A stretch of 64,000 nucleotides of DNA from Actinopolyspora saharensis (GCF_900100925.1 NZ_FNKO01000001.1:744001-808000), one strand, 5' to 3'; shown: positions 33,792-43,513, numbered from the stretch's first letter. Translations and numbers: made by a program. Notes: generated by a model from the sequence alone, not told the origin.

Positions 33792-34907
33792 TCAGCTGGC
33801 CGGGGGCTCGGTGTTGTCGGCGGTGGCCCCGCAGGTTTCGCGCACGTGCAGGGTGGGCCACAGCTGCACGCGGTGCACCGGCCGGTCGGTGTTCTCCACA
33901 GTTCTGCTCAGCGCGAGTTCGGCGGCGAGCGCGCCGACGCGGTGCTTGGGTGGGCGTATCGCCGTCAGCGGTGGGTCCGCGGCCGCGGCGACCTCGTCGT
34001 CGTAGGCCAGCACGGCGAGTTCGCCGGGCACGTCGATGCCGAGGTCGCGGGCCCGCTCGACCATGCCGACCGCCTCGCGGTCGGAGTGCACGAGCAGCCC
34101 GGTGACGCCCTCCCGGCTGCAGCGGCGCAGCACCTCGTCGTAGGCCTCGCCCCACCCGACCGAGCCGTAGGTGGGCACTTCGACCTCGAGGTCGTCGGTG
34201 TCGGGGATGTCCAGCGAGTCGATCGCTTCCTTCCACCCGCGACGCAGCATTCTGCTGGTGGGGCTGGACCGGGAGGTGAGGATCCCCAGTTTCCGGTGGC
34301 CGAGCGTGATCAGGTGACGCATCGCCAGTCCCGCCCCCACGTGGTGCGCGGAGGTGACCGCGTCCAGCGCCAGCGTGGGCAGTTCGGGCGGGGGCAGCCG
34401 TTCCAGCAGCACGACGGGCACGCGCAGCGCGCCGAGCCATCTGAGCAGCTCGGCGCCGTCGTGGCCGGTGGTCGTCGGTGCCGCCAGCAGCACCTGCACG
34501 CCGTGCTCGAGCAGTTTGGTGACCTGCCGTTTGTCCTCGCTGGAGTCGTAGGCGGAGGCGCGCAGCACGAGTCTGCCGTTGGAGGAGGCCATCGTCGCCT
34601 GCGCGCCTTTGATCACGGCGGGCCAGTAGTACTCCACCGAGGGGGTGACCATGCCGGCCAGGGTTCGTCCGGATCCGGTCGTCGCGGTGCCCTCGGTGCC
34701 GGGCTGGTCGGGGTTCTCGGAGCGCTGCGGCAGGGTGATCCCGCCGTGGACGCGGGTGACCAGTCCTCGGTCGGCCAGTTCCTTGACGTCGCGGCGGACG
34801 GTCACGGCGGTGACCGCCAAGCGCTCGACGAGGTCGGCTGTCCGGACGGCGCCGTGCTGGCGAACGGCGGCGAGGATGAGTTTCTGCCGTTCGGCGGAAA
34901 GAGTCAT
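33792..34907 (-). CDS. DeoR-type HTH fused to LacI-type sensor: sugar operon regulator
   Basis: The 371-residue protein has a DeoR winged helix-turn-helix at residues 4-56 (LILAAVRQHGAVRTADLVERLAVTAVTVRRDVKEL, then RVHGG) and a LacI/PBP1 sugar-binding domain from about residue 85 (AGMVTPSVEYYWPAVIKGA, then MRHLITLGHRKLGIL and LAVLAYDDEVAAAADPPLTAIRPP). Usual LacI proteins have a different N-terminal HTH. It is divergent from the sugar importer, and is likely its repressor with a sugar inducer. The probable operator lies at 35048-35118. Confidence 0.87.
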   Translation of the reverse strand: MTLSAERQKLILAAVRQHGAVRTADLVERLAVTAVTVRRDVKELADRGLVTRVHGGITLPQRSENPDQPGTEGTATTGSGRTLAGMVTPSVEYYWPAVIKGAQATMASSNGRLVLRASAYDSSEDKRQVTKLLEHGVQVLLAAPTTTGHDGAELLRWLGALRVPVVLLERLPPPELPTLALDAVTSAHHVGAGLAMRHLITLGHRKLGILTSRSSPTSRMLRRGWKEAIDSLDIPDTDDLEVEVPTYGSVGWGEAYDEVLRRCSREGVTGLLVHSDREAVGMVERARDLGIDVPGELAVLAYDDEVAAAADPPLTAIRPPKHRVGALAAELALSRTVENTDRPVHRVQLWPTLHVRETCGATADNTEPPAS

Positions 34908-35047
34908 GGTCTGTCCGGTTTCCACCACCGCTGAGCGCGTCGAACGTCCGTCCGACCGGGTCGGACGGGGCGTTCGGTGGCACCCGTTCGTCCGATTCGG
35001 CCAGTCGGATTCACCACGAACGCACAGCAGGCGGTTTCGTTTCTGAT

Positions 35048-35118
35048 CGATTGTGAACGCTTGGTTGCGATTGTGTTGACTCGGAACTATGCCACGGGGT
35101 GAGGTGACTGTCATCACC
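35048..35118. promoter_or_regulatory. Operator module A upstream of the sugar importer
   Basis: Direct repeats CGATTGTG at 35048-35055 and 35068-35075 (20-base period) are followed by TTGACT at 35076-35081, a -35-like box, and the 16-base near-palindrome GGTGACTGTCATCACC at 35103-35118, 27 bases after the TTGACT. The same set, with the same internal spacing, recurs at 46723-46793. Regulation by the DeoR/LacI hybrid is inferred from position. Confidence 0.65.
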
Positions 35119-35144
35119 CAGCCACGGAGAGAGCGGGAGGCTTC

Positions 35145-36500
35145 ATGGGCGAAGCGAGAGGTGGCGAGCCCCGTTCCGGTGGACGGCCGGCGACCGTCTC
35201 CCGCCGCACGCTGCTGCGCACGGTGGGTGCGGCTGGTGCGGGAGCGGTGTTGGCCGGTGGTCTGTCCGGGTGCTCCTCGCGCACGGCAGCTTCCGGAGCC
35301 ACCAGGGTCACGATGTGGTCCTGGTTGACGGGCATGGATCGGTACGTGGAGGCCTTCAACGCGGCGCAGAGCGAGGTCTTCGTCGAGCTGAACGTGCTCG
35401 CGGGCGGACTGTCCGGTGGTTACGCCCAGCAGACCAACGCCATCCGCGCGCACAACGCGCCGGACATCATGCACGTCGAGTACCAGGGGCTTCCGCAGGT
35501 GCTGACCACCGGTGGGCTGCGCGAGATCACCGAGGACGTGTCCGATCTCGGCGCGGACTACTCCTCCGCGGCGTGGCGGTCGGTCCGGCCGGACGGGCGG
35601 ACCTGGGCGGTGCCCTTCGACGTGGCCCCGATGGTGCTGTACTACCGCAAGGACCTGTTCGACGCCCACGGGCTCGCCGTGCCGAGCGACTGGGAGCAGT
35701 TCCGCACCACCGCCGAGGAGGTGCGGCGGATCGATCCGCGTGCCCGGTTGACCACGTTCCCGCTCAACGACGGGTCGTTCTTCGCCGGGATGGCCTGGCA
35801 GGCCCGCGACCCGTGGTGGCGGATCCGCGGGAGCAGCTGGCAGGTCGACATCGCCGGTGCGGGCACCCTGCGCACTGCGCGCTACTGGCAGGAGCTGATC
35901 GACGCGGACCTGGTGCGCAGCCACGGCACCGGCACCCAGGACTGGATCGCGGCGATGCACGAGGGCAGGTTGTGGAGCCTGCTGGGCGCGGCGTGGAGCG
36001 CCGGGACGTTGAACAAGTCCATCCCGCAGGACTCGGGGCGGTGGGCGGTGACGACCTTGCCGACCTGGGACGGGGTGCCCTCGACCGGGATGCAGGGCGG
36101 CAGCGCCTTCGCGGTCTCGGCCGACAGCGAGGTGCCCGAGGCGGCGTTGACCTTCCTGCGCTGGCTCAGCACCGCTCCCGAGGTGCCGGAGATCGCCGCC
36201 TCGTTCACCACGCTGCTGCCCGCCTACGTGCCCAACCGCGCGGTGGCCCGGGAGAGCTACGACGGCGGCTACTTCCTCGGCGAGCCCATCTACGACGTGC
36301 TCGACGAGGCGGTGCGGCGGGTGTCCGACTGGACCTGGGGGCCGACGGCGCTCGGGCTCTTCTCGACTCTGGAGAACCGGTTCAGCCCGGTGACCACCGG
36401 GGGACGCACGCTGCCGGAGGCGATCGAGCGGGTCCAGCGCGATGCGGTGCGGTCCATGCGCGGTTCGGGGTTGTCGGTCATCGAGGGGAGTGCGACATGA
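35145..36500 (+). CDS. Sugar ABC transporter substrate-binding lipoprotein
   Basis: The 451-residue secreted lipoprotein has a twin-arginine-like SRRTLLR at residues 19-25 and a lipobox LSGC with Cys43. The mature part has the family-1 binding fold (MWSWLTGMDRYVEAFNAAQ, APDIMHVEYQGLPQ, WAVPFDVAPMVLYYRKDLFDAHG). It would bind an oligosaccharide outside the membrane for the two permeases that follow; the ATPase (MsiK-type) is not in the window. Its stop overlaps the first permease (ATGA). Confidence 0.9.
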   Translation: MGEARGGEPRSGGRPATVSRRTLLRTVGAAGAGAVLAGGLSGCSSRTAASGATRVTMWSWLTGMDRYVEAFNAAQSEVFVELNVLAGGLSGGYAQQTNAIRAHNAPDIMHVEYQGLPQVLTTGGLREITEDVSDLGADYSSAAWRSVRPDGRTWAVPFDVAPMVLYYRKDLFDAHGLAVPSDWEQFRTTAEEVRRIDPRARLTTFPLNDGSFFAGMAWQARDPWWRIRGSSWQVDIAGAGTLRTARYWQELIDADLVRSHGTGTQDWIAAMHEGRLWSLLGAAWSAGTLNKSIPQDSGRWAVTTLPTWDGVPSTGMQGGSAFAVSADSEVPEAALTFLRWLSTAPEVPEIAASFTTLLPAYVPNRAVARESYDGGYFLGEPIYDVLDEAVRRVSDWTWGPTALGLFSTLENRFSPVTTGGRTLPEAIERVQRDAVRSMRGSGLSVIEGSAT

Positions 36501-37432
36501 CGCGGAGTCTCTCCGGTGGTGCGCGTTCCGGCGCCCGCGCCGTGCTCGGCAGGACCTCGTCGGGGCGGATGCCGCGTTTCGGTGGCGCGGCGGTGCTGCT
36601 GTGCGCGCCCTTCGCCCTGCTGCTGTTGGGCACGGTGCTGGCCCCGGTGGCCTACGCGCTGTACCTGAGCCTGTTCACCGAGCGGTTGAGCGGGTTGGGC
36701 TTCTCGGGGCCGAGTCGTGCTTTCGTCGCCCTGGGCAACTACGCCGAGGTGGTCACCGATCCCGATTTCCTGCGCGGTGTCGGCAACGTCGCGCTCTACG
36801 CCGTGATTCAGGTGCCGCTGATGCTGGGTGGTGCGCTGGTCGTGGCGCTGCTGATCGATTCCGCGGTGGCGCGGTTGAAGCAGGTCTGGTTGCTGGCGGT
36901 GTTTCTGCCCTACGCGGTTCCCGGGGTGATCGCCGGGCTGATCTGGGGCTATCTCTACAGCCCCGGCATCGGCCCGGTCAGCGCCATCGCTCCGATCGAC
37001 CCGCTGGGGGCCAGCGGCATCCTGCCGTCGGTGGTCAACATCGCCACCTGGCAGTGGATGGGCTACAACATGATCATTTTCTACACCGCGTTGCAGACGG
37101 TGCCCCGCGAGCTGCTGGAAGCGGCCCGGGTGGACGGTGCGGGGCCGATACGCACCGCCGTGTCGGTCAAGCTGCCCTCGATCAGACCCACCCTGTTCGT
37201 GGGGCTGGTGTTCACCATCATCGGCGCGTTGCAGCTGTTCACCGAACCGCTCGTGCTGCAGAGCTTCACCGGGGCGGTGACCAGCACCTGGACGCCCAGT
37301 CTCTACGTCTACGACTCGGCCTTCGTCGCCGGTGACTACGGCCGGGCGGCGGCCGCCTCCGTGCTGCTGGGCCTGGTCTCGGCGGTGCTGTCGGCCGTGG
37401 TGATGCGGTTCTCGGCTCGGAGGTCACGATGA
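36497..37432 (+). CDS. Sugar ABC transporter permease 1 (MalF-like)
   Basis: The 311-residue inner-membrane protein has six predicted helices and the binding-protein-dependent EAA loop ELLEAARVDGAGPIRTAVSVKLP. LFLAVFLPYAVPGVIAGLIWGYLYS-like segments (here LLAVFLPYAVPGVIAG) are typical of MalF/UgpA permeases. It overlaps genes on both sides by four bases, so binding protein, permease 1 and permease 2 are made together. Confidence 0.9.
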   Translation: MTRSLSGGARSGARAVLGRTSSGRMPRFGGAAVLLCAPFALLLLGTVLAPVAYALYLSLFTERLSGLGFSGPSRAFVALGNYAEVVTDPDFLRGVGNVALYAVIQVPLMLGGALVVALLIDSAVARLKQVWLLAVFLPYAVPGVIAGLIWGYLYSPGIGPVSAIAPIDPLGASGILPSVVNIATWQWMGYNMIIFYTALQTVPRELLEAARVDGAGPIRTAVSVKLPSIRPTLFVGLVFTIIGALQLFTEPLVLQSFTGAVTSTWTPSLYVYDSAFVAGDYGRAAAASVLLGLVSAVLSAVVMRFSARRSR

Positions 37433-38346
37433 GTGCGTCCACGACGGTCAAGGCCACGTCCGCGGTCGGCGGCCCCTCGGGGCCGGGAGGTCGCCGTGGT
37501 GGCAGGCAGCCCTCACCGTGGACCTCGCGGACCGTGGTCCACGCCATGTTGGGCATCGCCGCGCTGTACAGCCTGCTGCCCCTGGTGTGGCTGGTGACCT
37601 CCTCGACGAAGTCGCTCGGGGACTTCTCCACGACCTCGGCACTCGAATTCGCCGACTGGAATCTTCCCGCGAACCTGCAGGCCCTGTTCTCCGAGGCCGA
37701 CGGGGTGTTCGTGGCCTGGGCGCGCAATTCCGTGCTGTACGCCGGGGTCGGTGCCGTGCTCGGGGCGTTGATCTGCACCGCGTGCGGCTACGCGGTGGCC
37801 AAGTTGGACTTTCCGGGGCGGCGCACGCTGTTCGCGGTGACCCTGACCGGGGTGCTGGTGCCGACCACGGCCCTGGCGCTGCCGCTGTACCTGATGGCCT
37901 CCGAGCTGCGGCTGGTCGACACGTTCTGGGCGGTGTTCCTGCCGTTGCTGACCAATCCGTTCGGGGTGTACCTGGCGCGGGTCTACGCCGAGGCGGCGGT
38001 GCCGGACGAGGTGCTCGAGGCCGCGCGCATCGACGGTTCGGGAGAGCTGAAGACGTTCTTCAGGGTGGCGCTGCCCATGATGCGTCCCGGGTTCGTGACC
38101 ATCATCCTCTTCCAGTTCGTCCAGATCTGGAACAACTTCTTCCTGCCGCTGGTGATGTTGACCGATCCGAGGCTGTTTCCGCTCAGCCTGGGGCTGTACC
38201 AGTGGAGCACGCGCGTCTCGCAGTTCCCGCAGTACAACCCCCTGGTGGTTACGGGGTCGCTGCTGGCCGTGTTCCCGATCATCGTTGCGTTCTTGGTGCT
38301 GCAACGACAATGGCGGTCCGGTTTGACCGCGGGGAGTGTGAAATGA
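37429..38346 (+). CDS. Sugar ABC transporter permease 2 (MalG-like)
   Basis: The 305-residue MalG/UgpE-type permease has YSLLPLVWLVTSSTKS near its first helix, the VPTTALALPLYLMASELRLVDTFWAV segment, and the EAA loop EVLEAARIDGSGELKTFFRVALPMM. It forms the importer with permease 1. ATGA overlaps occur at both ends. The cognate ATPase is not in the operon, as is common in actinomycetes with a shared MsiK. Confidence 0.9.
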   Translation: MSASTTVKATSAVGGPSGPGGRRGGRQPSPWTSRTVVHAMLGIAALYSLLPLVWLVTSSTKSLGDFSTTSALEFADWNLPANLQALFSEADGVFVAWARNSVLYAGVGAVLGALICTACGYAVAKLDFPGRRTLFAVTLTGVLVPTTALALPLYLMASELRLVDTFWAVFLPLLTNPFGVYLARVYAEAAVPDEVLEAARIDGSGELKTFFRVALPMMRPGFVTIILFQFVQIWNNFFLPLVMLTDPRLFPLSLGLYQWSTRVSQFPQYNPLVVTGSLLAVFPIIVAFLVLQRQWRSGLTAGSVK

Positions 38347-39341
38347 GTTCGGAGCGCCCGGAAGCGCTGCTGGTGATGGACCGGAAAACCCTGCTCGCCC
38401 AGTTCGGTGAGCGGGAGATGGCGCGCTTGCGTGAACTGGCGGCGCTGGGTGATCCCGTCAGCAGCGCGGAACTGAGCTCGGCCGGGGTGCGCCGGCGGTT
38501 GGCCGAGGTGGAGGTGCTGATCACCTCCTGGGGATGTCCCCCGCTGGACGCGGAGGTCATGGCCGCGGCTCCCGAGCTGCGGGCGGTGCTGCACGCGGCG
38601 GGCAGTGTGCGCGGGCACGTCGGCGAGGAGGTCTTCGACCGGCAGGTGCTGGTCACCACCGCCGCCGATGTCAACGCGGAGCCGGTGGCGCGCTACACCC
38701 TGGCCGCGGTCCTCTGGTCGGGCAAGAAGGTGCCGTTCCTGTTCGGCCGGTCGGACTCCTGGGACGGTGATCGGCAGGTGCGCATGCGCGACGAGCAGAC
38801 CGTCGTGGTGGTGGGGTTCTCGCGGGTCGGCCGGCGCGTGGTCGAGCTGCTGCGGGAGTTCGACTCGTACCGGGTGCTGGTGGTCGATCCCGTGGCCGAG
38901 CCGGCGGAGATCACCGCGGCCGGGGCGGTGCCGGCCACGTTGGAGCAGGCGCTGCCGCAGGCCGACGTGCTGAGCCTGCACGCGCCGCTGCTGCCGCGAA
39001 CCCGGGGGTTGATCGGCGAGTCCGAGTTGGAGGAGCTGCCGCCCGGTGCCGTGCTGATCAACACCGCCCGGGGCGGGCTGGTGGACACCGCCGCTCTGGA
39101 GCGGGCCTGCCGGACGCGGGAGCTCTACGCCGTCCTCGACGTCACCGACCCGGAGCCGCTGCCCGCCGACTCCGCGTTGCACGGGTTGTCCAACGTGGTG
39201 CTGACCCCGCACGTGGCCGGTTCCCTCGGCGAGGAGACCCGGCGCATGAGCGCGGCGGCCCTGGAGGAGCTGGAGCGCTACGTGGCGGGGCGGCCGCCCA
39301 GGGCCCCCGTGACGCGGCGGAGTCTGGAGGTGCAGGCGTGA
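38343..39341 (+). CDS. D-2-hydroxyacid dehydrogenase family
   Basis: The 332-residue NAD(P)-dependent dehydrogenase has the nucleotide loop VVVVGFSRVGRRVVELL (a variant of GxGxxG), LINTARGGLVDTAALE with the catalytic arginine near 242, and LTPHVAGS with the catalytic histidine near 290. Members oxidise or reduce 2-hydroxy or 2-keto acids. Being inside the importer operon, it probably handles a sugar acid released from the polysaccharide, perhaps a glucuronate product. Four-base overlaps on both sides show tight coupling. Confidence 0.87.
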   Translation: MSSERPEALLVMDRKTLLAQFGEREMARLRELAALGDPVSSAELSSAGVRRRLAEVEVLITSWGCPPLDAEVMAAAPELRAVLHAAGSVRGHVGEEVFDRQVLVTTAADVNAEPVARYTLAAVLWSGKKVPFLFGRSDSWDGDRQVRMRDEQTVVVVGFSRVGRRVVELLREFDSYRVLVVDPVAEPAEITAAGAVPATLEQALPQADVLSLHAPLLPRTRGLIGESELEELPPGAVLINTARGGLVDTAALERACRTRELYAVLDVTDPEPLPADSALHGLSNVVLTPHVAGSLGEETRRMSAAALEELERYVAGRPPRAPVTRRSLEVQA

Positions 39342-41311
39342 CACCGGAGAAGAACTGCGAGCTGAGCCCGTGCACGGGTTGGACGCGGCAGCACTGGGCG
39401 AGCACGGCCGACGGGCTGCTGCGGGCGGTCCAGCGGTACCGCTCCCCGGCGGGGGCGCGTTTCGACCTGCCGGGCCCGGTCAGCGCGAACGGAGCGAGCG
39501 CGGACGGCCTCGAGGGGTTCGCGCGCACGTTCCTGCTGCAGGGGTTCCGGGTGGTCGGTGAGCAGGGGCGTGATCCGACCGGCCTGCTGGAGCGCTACGC
39601 CGAGGGGCTGGCCGCGGGCACGGACCCGGCTTCGCCGGAACGCTGGCCCCGGCCGGACGAGCTGGGGCAGGCCAAGGTCGAGGCGGCCTCGATCGCGCTG
39701 ATCCTGCAGGTCACGCGGCCCTGGTTGTGGGACGAGCTCGACGAGCGCGTGCGCGGGCGGGTGGTGGACTGGCTGTCCACCGTGGTCGGGCAGCCGTACC
39801 CGCCGATCAACTGGGTGTGGTTCCGCGTGGTCGTGGAGTCCTTCCTGCGGGAGGTGGGCGGGCCCTGGTCGGCCGCCGAAATCGAGGAGGACCTCGCGGT
39901 GCACGCCGCGCTGCGGCGCGGCGGGGGCTGGTACAGCGACGGGCAGGAGCGGGCCTTCGACCACTACGTCGGGTGGGCGCTGCACCTGTACCCGATGCTG
40001 TGGACGCACTGGTTCGACGTGGTGGGCTCGTTGTGCCCGGTCGGGACCTATCGCACGTGGGCCGCGGACCTGGCCCGGTACCTGGACGACGCGGTTCACC
40101 TCGTCGGCGCCGACGGTTCGCCGCTGCTGCAGGGGCGCAGCCTGGTCTACCGCTTCGCCGCGGCGGCACCGTTCTGGGTCGGTGCCCTCACCGGGCACGG
40201 CGGCCTGGCCCCGGGGCTGGTGCGGCGGGTGTGCAGCGGTGTGCTGCGGCACTTCACGGACCGCGGGGTGCCCGATGCGGACGGTTTGCTGAACCTGGGC
40301 TGGCACGGCGCCTGGCCGGGGATGCGGCAGGCCTACTCCGGGGCGGGCTCGCCGTACTGGGCGAGCAAGGGGATGCTCGGGCTGGCCCTGCCCGCCCACC
40401 ACCCGGTCTGGAACGCGGTCGAGGAGCCGCTGCCCAGTGAGACGTCCGACCACGGTCGGGTGGTGTCCCCGCCGGGGTGGCTGGTCTCTCACCGCCGCGC
40501 CGACGGGGTGTCGATCGTGCTCAACCACGGCACCGATCACGCCGAGCCCGGCGCGCGCCGCTCCGATTCCGCGCTGTACGCCCGGCTCGGCTACTCCACG
40601 GCCACGGTGCCTCCGCTGATCGGGTCCACTGTGGCCGATCCGGTGGACAACGCGGTGGCGATCGTCGACGCGGAGGGCGCCGCCACGCACCGGACCGGTT
40701 TCGAGCGGTTGTACGCCCGCGAGGCCGACGGTGGGGCCCTGGCGGCGGCCAGCCGCGGCCGGGTGTGCTGGGTCGACGCGCGCGAGGACACCACGGCCGA
40801 CCACGGCTACGGCAGGCGCGGCGCGGTGGTCGAGGGGCCGGTGGTGACGGTCGCTTCGGTGCTGCGCGCGGGGCTCGAGGTGCGGTTGGTTCGGGTGGAT
40901 CCCGCAGGCTGGGAGGAGCCGGGGGCGGGCTGCTTCGTCCGGATGGGCGGCTGGCCGGTCGCCTCCGACGGTGAACCCGCGGCGCGGGGCGGGCCGCGGC
41001 AGCGGCGGGTGTCCTTCGCCAGCGCCGCGCTGCGTTCGCTGGTGTCCGGCGTTCGCGGGTTCACCGGCTGCGGGCTGGCCGCGCAGGCGGGCACGACCCC
41101 GCTCGGCGCGTGGACGGCCGTGCCGTGGCTGGCCACCGACGGCGTCCCGGCGGGCGAGGTGCTGGCCGGGAGCGTGCTGCTCGACCGCGGGGGGCGGGAG
41201 CCGGTGGATCCCGCGGTGCTGGTGCGACCTGACGGGGAGGGCGGGCACGAGGTGACCGTGGCCTGGCCCGACGGGGAGGGCACCACGGTCGAGCTGCCCG
41301 GAGTCCCGTGA
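39338..41311 (+). CDS. DUF2264 protein, probable (alpha/alpha)6 glycosidase (GH154-like)
   Basis: The 657-residue cytoplasmic protein (no signal peptide) has a helical N-terminal half with ADGLEGFARTFLLQGF, INWVWFRVVVESFLREVGG, GWYSDGQERAFDHYVGWALHLYP and YWASKGMLGLALPA, the markers of DUF2264, followed by a beta-rich C-terminal half. To my knowledge DUF2264-like proteins include beta-glucuronidase-type enzymes now placed in GH154; activity here is inferred. The GTG overlaps the dehydrogenase stop. It lies between importer genes and the GH42, in an operon for breaking down an imported oligosaccharide. Confidence 0.75.
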   Translation: MTPEKNCELSPCTGWTRQHWASTADGLLRAVQRYRSPAGARFDLPGPVSANGASADGLEGFARTFLLQGFRVVGEQGRDPTGLLERYAEGLAAGTDPASPERWPRPDELGQAKVEAASIALILQVTRPWLWDELDERVRGRVVDWLSTVVGQPYPPINWVWFRVVVESFLREVGGPWSAAEIEEDLAVHAALRRGGGWYSDGQERAFDHYVGWALHLYPMLWTHWFDVVGSLCPVGTYRTWAADLARYLDDAVHLVGADGSPLLQGRSLVYRFAAAAPFWVGALTGHGGLAPGLVRRVCSGVLRHFTDRGVPDADGLLNLGWHGAWPGMRQAYSGAGSPYWASKGMLGLALPAHHPVWNAVEEPLPSETSDHGRVVSPPGWLVSHRRADGVSIVLNHGTDHAEPGARRSDSALYARLGYSTATVPPLIGSTVADPVDNAVAIVDAEGAATHRTGFERLYAREADGGALAAASRGRVCWVDAREDTTADHGYGRRGAVVEGPVVTVASVLRAGLEVRLVRVDPAGWEEPGAGCFVRMGGWPVASDGEPAARGGPRQRRVSFASAALRSLVSGVRGFTGCGLAAQAGTTPLGAWTAVPWLATDGVPAGEVLAGSVLLDRGGREPVDPAVLVRPDGEGGHEVTVAWPDGEGTTVELPGVP

Positions 41312-41361
41312 GCCGGCTCGGGGCGGGCATGTCGAGCCGGCCGAACCGAACAGGAGGCATC

Positions 41362-43413
41362 GTGTCGTACCGACCGCTTTCGGCGAACTGGTTCACCGCG
41401 ACCCGGTGGGAGGGCCGGTTGGCCTACGGCGCCGATTACAACCCCGAGCAGTGGTCGCGTCCCGTCTGGCAGGAGGACGTGCGGCTGATGAACGAGGCCG
41501 GGGTGAACATCGTCTCGCTGGGGATCTTCTCCTGGGCCCGCATCGAGCCCGAGCCGGGGGTGCACGACTTCGGCTGGCTGGACGAGGTCATGGACCTGCT
41601 GCACGAGCACGGGATCGCGGTGGACCTGGCCACGGCCACGGCCTCGCCCCCGCCGTGGTTGACCGCGCGCCACCCGGAGGTCCTGCCGGTGGACCGGCAG
41701 GGGCGGACCCTGTGGCCGGGCGGGCGCCAGCACTGGCGGCCCACCTCGCCGGTGTTCCGCGACTACGCGCTGCGGCTCGTGCGGGTGCTCGCCGAGCGGT
41801 ACCGCGACCACCCGGGGCTGGTCGCCTGGCACGTGTCCAACGAGCTGGGCTGCCACAACGTCTACGACTACTCCGAGGACGCCGCGCGCGCGTTCCGGAA
41901 CTGGCTGCGCTCCCGCTACGGGACGGTGGAGCGGCTCAACGAGGTCTGGGCGACGGATTTCTGGTCGCAGCGCTACGGCGACTGGGCCGAGATCCTGCCG
42001 CCGCGGTGGGCCGCGGCGTTCCCGAACCCGACGCAGCAGCTCGATTTCCAGCGTTTCTGCTCGGACGCGCTCAAGGACCACTTCCGCGCCGAGCGGGAGG
42101 TGCTGCGCTCGGTCACCCCGTCGGTTCCGGTGACGACCAATTTCATGCTCATGGGCAACGCCAAGGGGATGAACTACGCGGACTGGGCGGGCGAGGTCGA
42201 CTTCGTGTCCAACGACCACTACCTGAACCCGGGGCCGCGGGCGCTGGACGAGCTGTCCTTCTCGGCGGCGCTGACCGGCGGGATCGCGGGGGGACGGCCC
42301 TGGTTCCTCATGGAGCACGCCACCGGTGCGGTCAACTGGCGCGCGGTGAACAAGCCCAAGAAACCGGGCGAGCTGGCCCGGGACTCGCTGGTCCACGTCG
42401 CCCACGGGGCCGATGCGGTGTGCTTCTTCCAGTGGCGGCAGTCGCGCGCCGGGGCGGAGAAGTACCACTCGGCGATGCTGCCGCACGCCGGGGAGGACAG
42501 CGACACGTTCCGCGCGGTCCGGCAGCTGGGCGGGGTCCTGGAGGATCTGTCCACCGTGGTGGGGTCCGAGCGCGGTCGGGCGCGGGTCGCCGTGCTGTTC
42601 GACTGGGAGTCGTGGTGGGTCAGCGAGTTCGACTCGCACCCCACCTGCCTGCTGGACTACCGGCGGGAGGCCCTGGACTGGTACTCGGCGCTGGTCGAGC
42701 TGGGGATGGTGGTCGACGTGGTGCCCACCGACGCCCCGCTCGAGCGGTACGAGGTGGTCATCGCCCCGGTGCTGCACGTCGTGCCGGACGAGCTGTCCGA
42801 GCGGCTGCACCGGTTCGTCGCCGGTGGTGGGCATCTCGTGACCACGTACTTCTCCGGCACGGTCGACGAGCACGACCACGTCCGGCTCGGTGGCTACCCC
42901 GGGGCGTTGCGCGAGTTGCTGGGCATCCGCATCGAGGAGTTCGGGCCGCTGTTCGAGGGGGAGTCGGTCGAGCTCGACGACGGGGCGACCGGCACGCTCT
43001 GGACCGATCGAATCGAGCTCACCGGCGAGGACGTCGAGGTGTTGGCCTCCTACCGAAGCGGTGACCACGCGGGGCGTCCGGCGATCACGCGCCGGCGGTG
43101 GGGGAGCGGTTCGGCCTGCTACGTGTCCACCCGGCTGGGCGTGGCCGGGCTGGAGCGCGTGCTGGGCACGGTCCTCGACCGGGCGGGTGTGGTCAGCGAG
43201 CTGCCCGAATCGCTGCGGGGGCGCGTGCAGCCGGTGGTGCGGCAGGGCGCGCAGCGCCGCTACTGGTTCCTGATCAACCGCACGGAGCAGGACGTGGAGT
43301 TGACCGGGCTGGTGGGCGCGGAGCTCGCTCGCAGCGCGCGTGCCCAGCACTCCGATGCTGCCTCCGTGCTTCCGGCCCGGGGCGTGGTGGTGCTGGAGAG
43401 CAGCCCCGAGTGA
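41362..43413 (+). CDS. GH42 beta-galactosidase
   Basis: The 683-residue intracellular glycosidase is of family GH42. The barrel starts with LAYGADYNPEQW, with acid/base Glu161 in WHVSNELGCH and nucleophile Glu318 in WFLMEHATGAVNW, and trimerisation and beta domains follow. No signal peptide, so it acts on imported galactosides. The GTG at 41362 has a perfect AGGAGG; a GTG at 41308 overlapping the DUF2264 stop is possible but would add an unconserved leader. It ends in a very strong hairpin. Confidence 0.9.
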   Translation: MSYRPLSANWFTATRWEGRLAYGADYNPEQWSRPVWQEDVRLMNEAGVNIVSLGIFSWARIEPEPGVHDFGWLDEVMDLLHEHGIAVDLATATASPPPWLTARHPEVLPVDRQGRTLWPGGRQHWRPTSPVFRDYALRLVRVLAERYRDHPGLVAWHVSNELGCHNVYDYSEDAARAFRNWLRSRYGTVERLNEVWATDFWSQRYGDWAEILPPRWAAAFPNPTQQLDFQRFCSDALKDHFRAEREVLRSVTPSVPVTTNFMLMGNAKGMNYADWAGEVDFVSNDHYLNPGPRALDELSFSAALTGGIAGGRPWFLMEHATGAVNWRAVNKPKKPGELARDSLVHVAHGADAVCFFQWRQSRAGAEKYHSAMLPHAGEDSDTFRAVRQLGGVLEDLSTVVGSERGRARVAVLFDWESWWVSEFDSHPTCLLDYRREALDWYSALVELGMVVDVVPTDAPLERYEVVIAPVLHVVPDELSERLHRFVAGGGHLVTTYFSGTVDEHDHVRLGGYPGALRELLGIRIEEFGPLFEGESVELDDGATGTLWTDRIELTGEDVEVLASYRSGDHAGRPAITRRRWGSGSACYVSTRLGVAGLERVLGTVLDRAGVVSELPESLRGRVQPVVRQGAQRRYWFLINRTEQDVELTGLVGAELARSARAQHSDAASVLPARGVVVLESSPE

Positions 43414-43418
43414 GACCG

Positions 43419-43462
43419 CGTGACCGCGGCCGGGGCGCAGCGTCGTCCCGGCCGCGGTCACG
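43419..43462. terminator. 16-bp perfect hairpin after GH42
   Basis: CGTGACCGCGGCCGGG (43419-43434) pairs perfectly with 43447-43462 across a 12-base loop. There is no T-run, which is usual for actinomycete hairpin terminators. Confidence 0.6.
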
Positions 43463-43513
43463 AGCACCGCGCACGCGCTGCGGCGTGCGCGTCGAACGGA
43501 AGGCAGGAGACCG

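Noticed and set aside
38343-39341. VanH-type D-lactate dehydrogenase for cell-wall precursors
   Set aside because: It is a D-2-hydroxyacid dehydrogenase, but it sits 18 kb from the van-like operon inside the sugar importer operon with tight overlaps, so a sugar-acid role is more likely.
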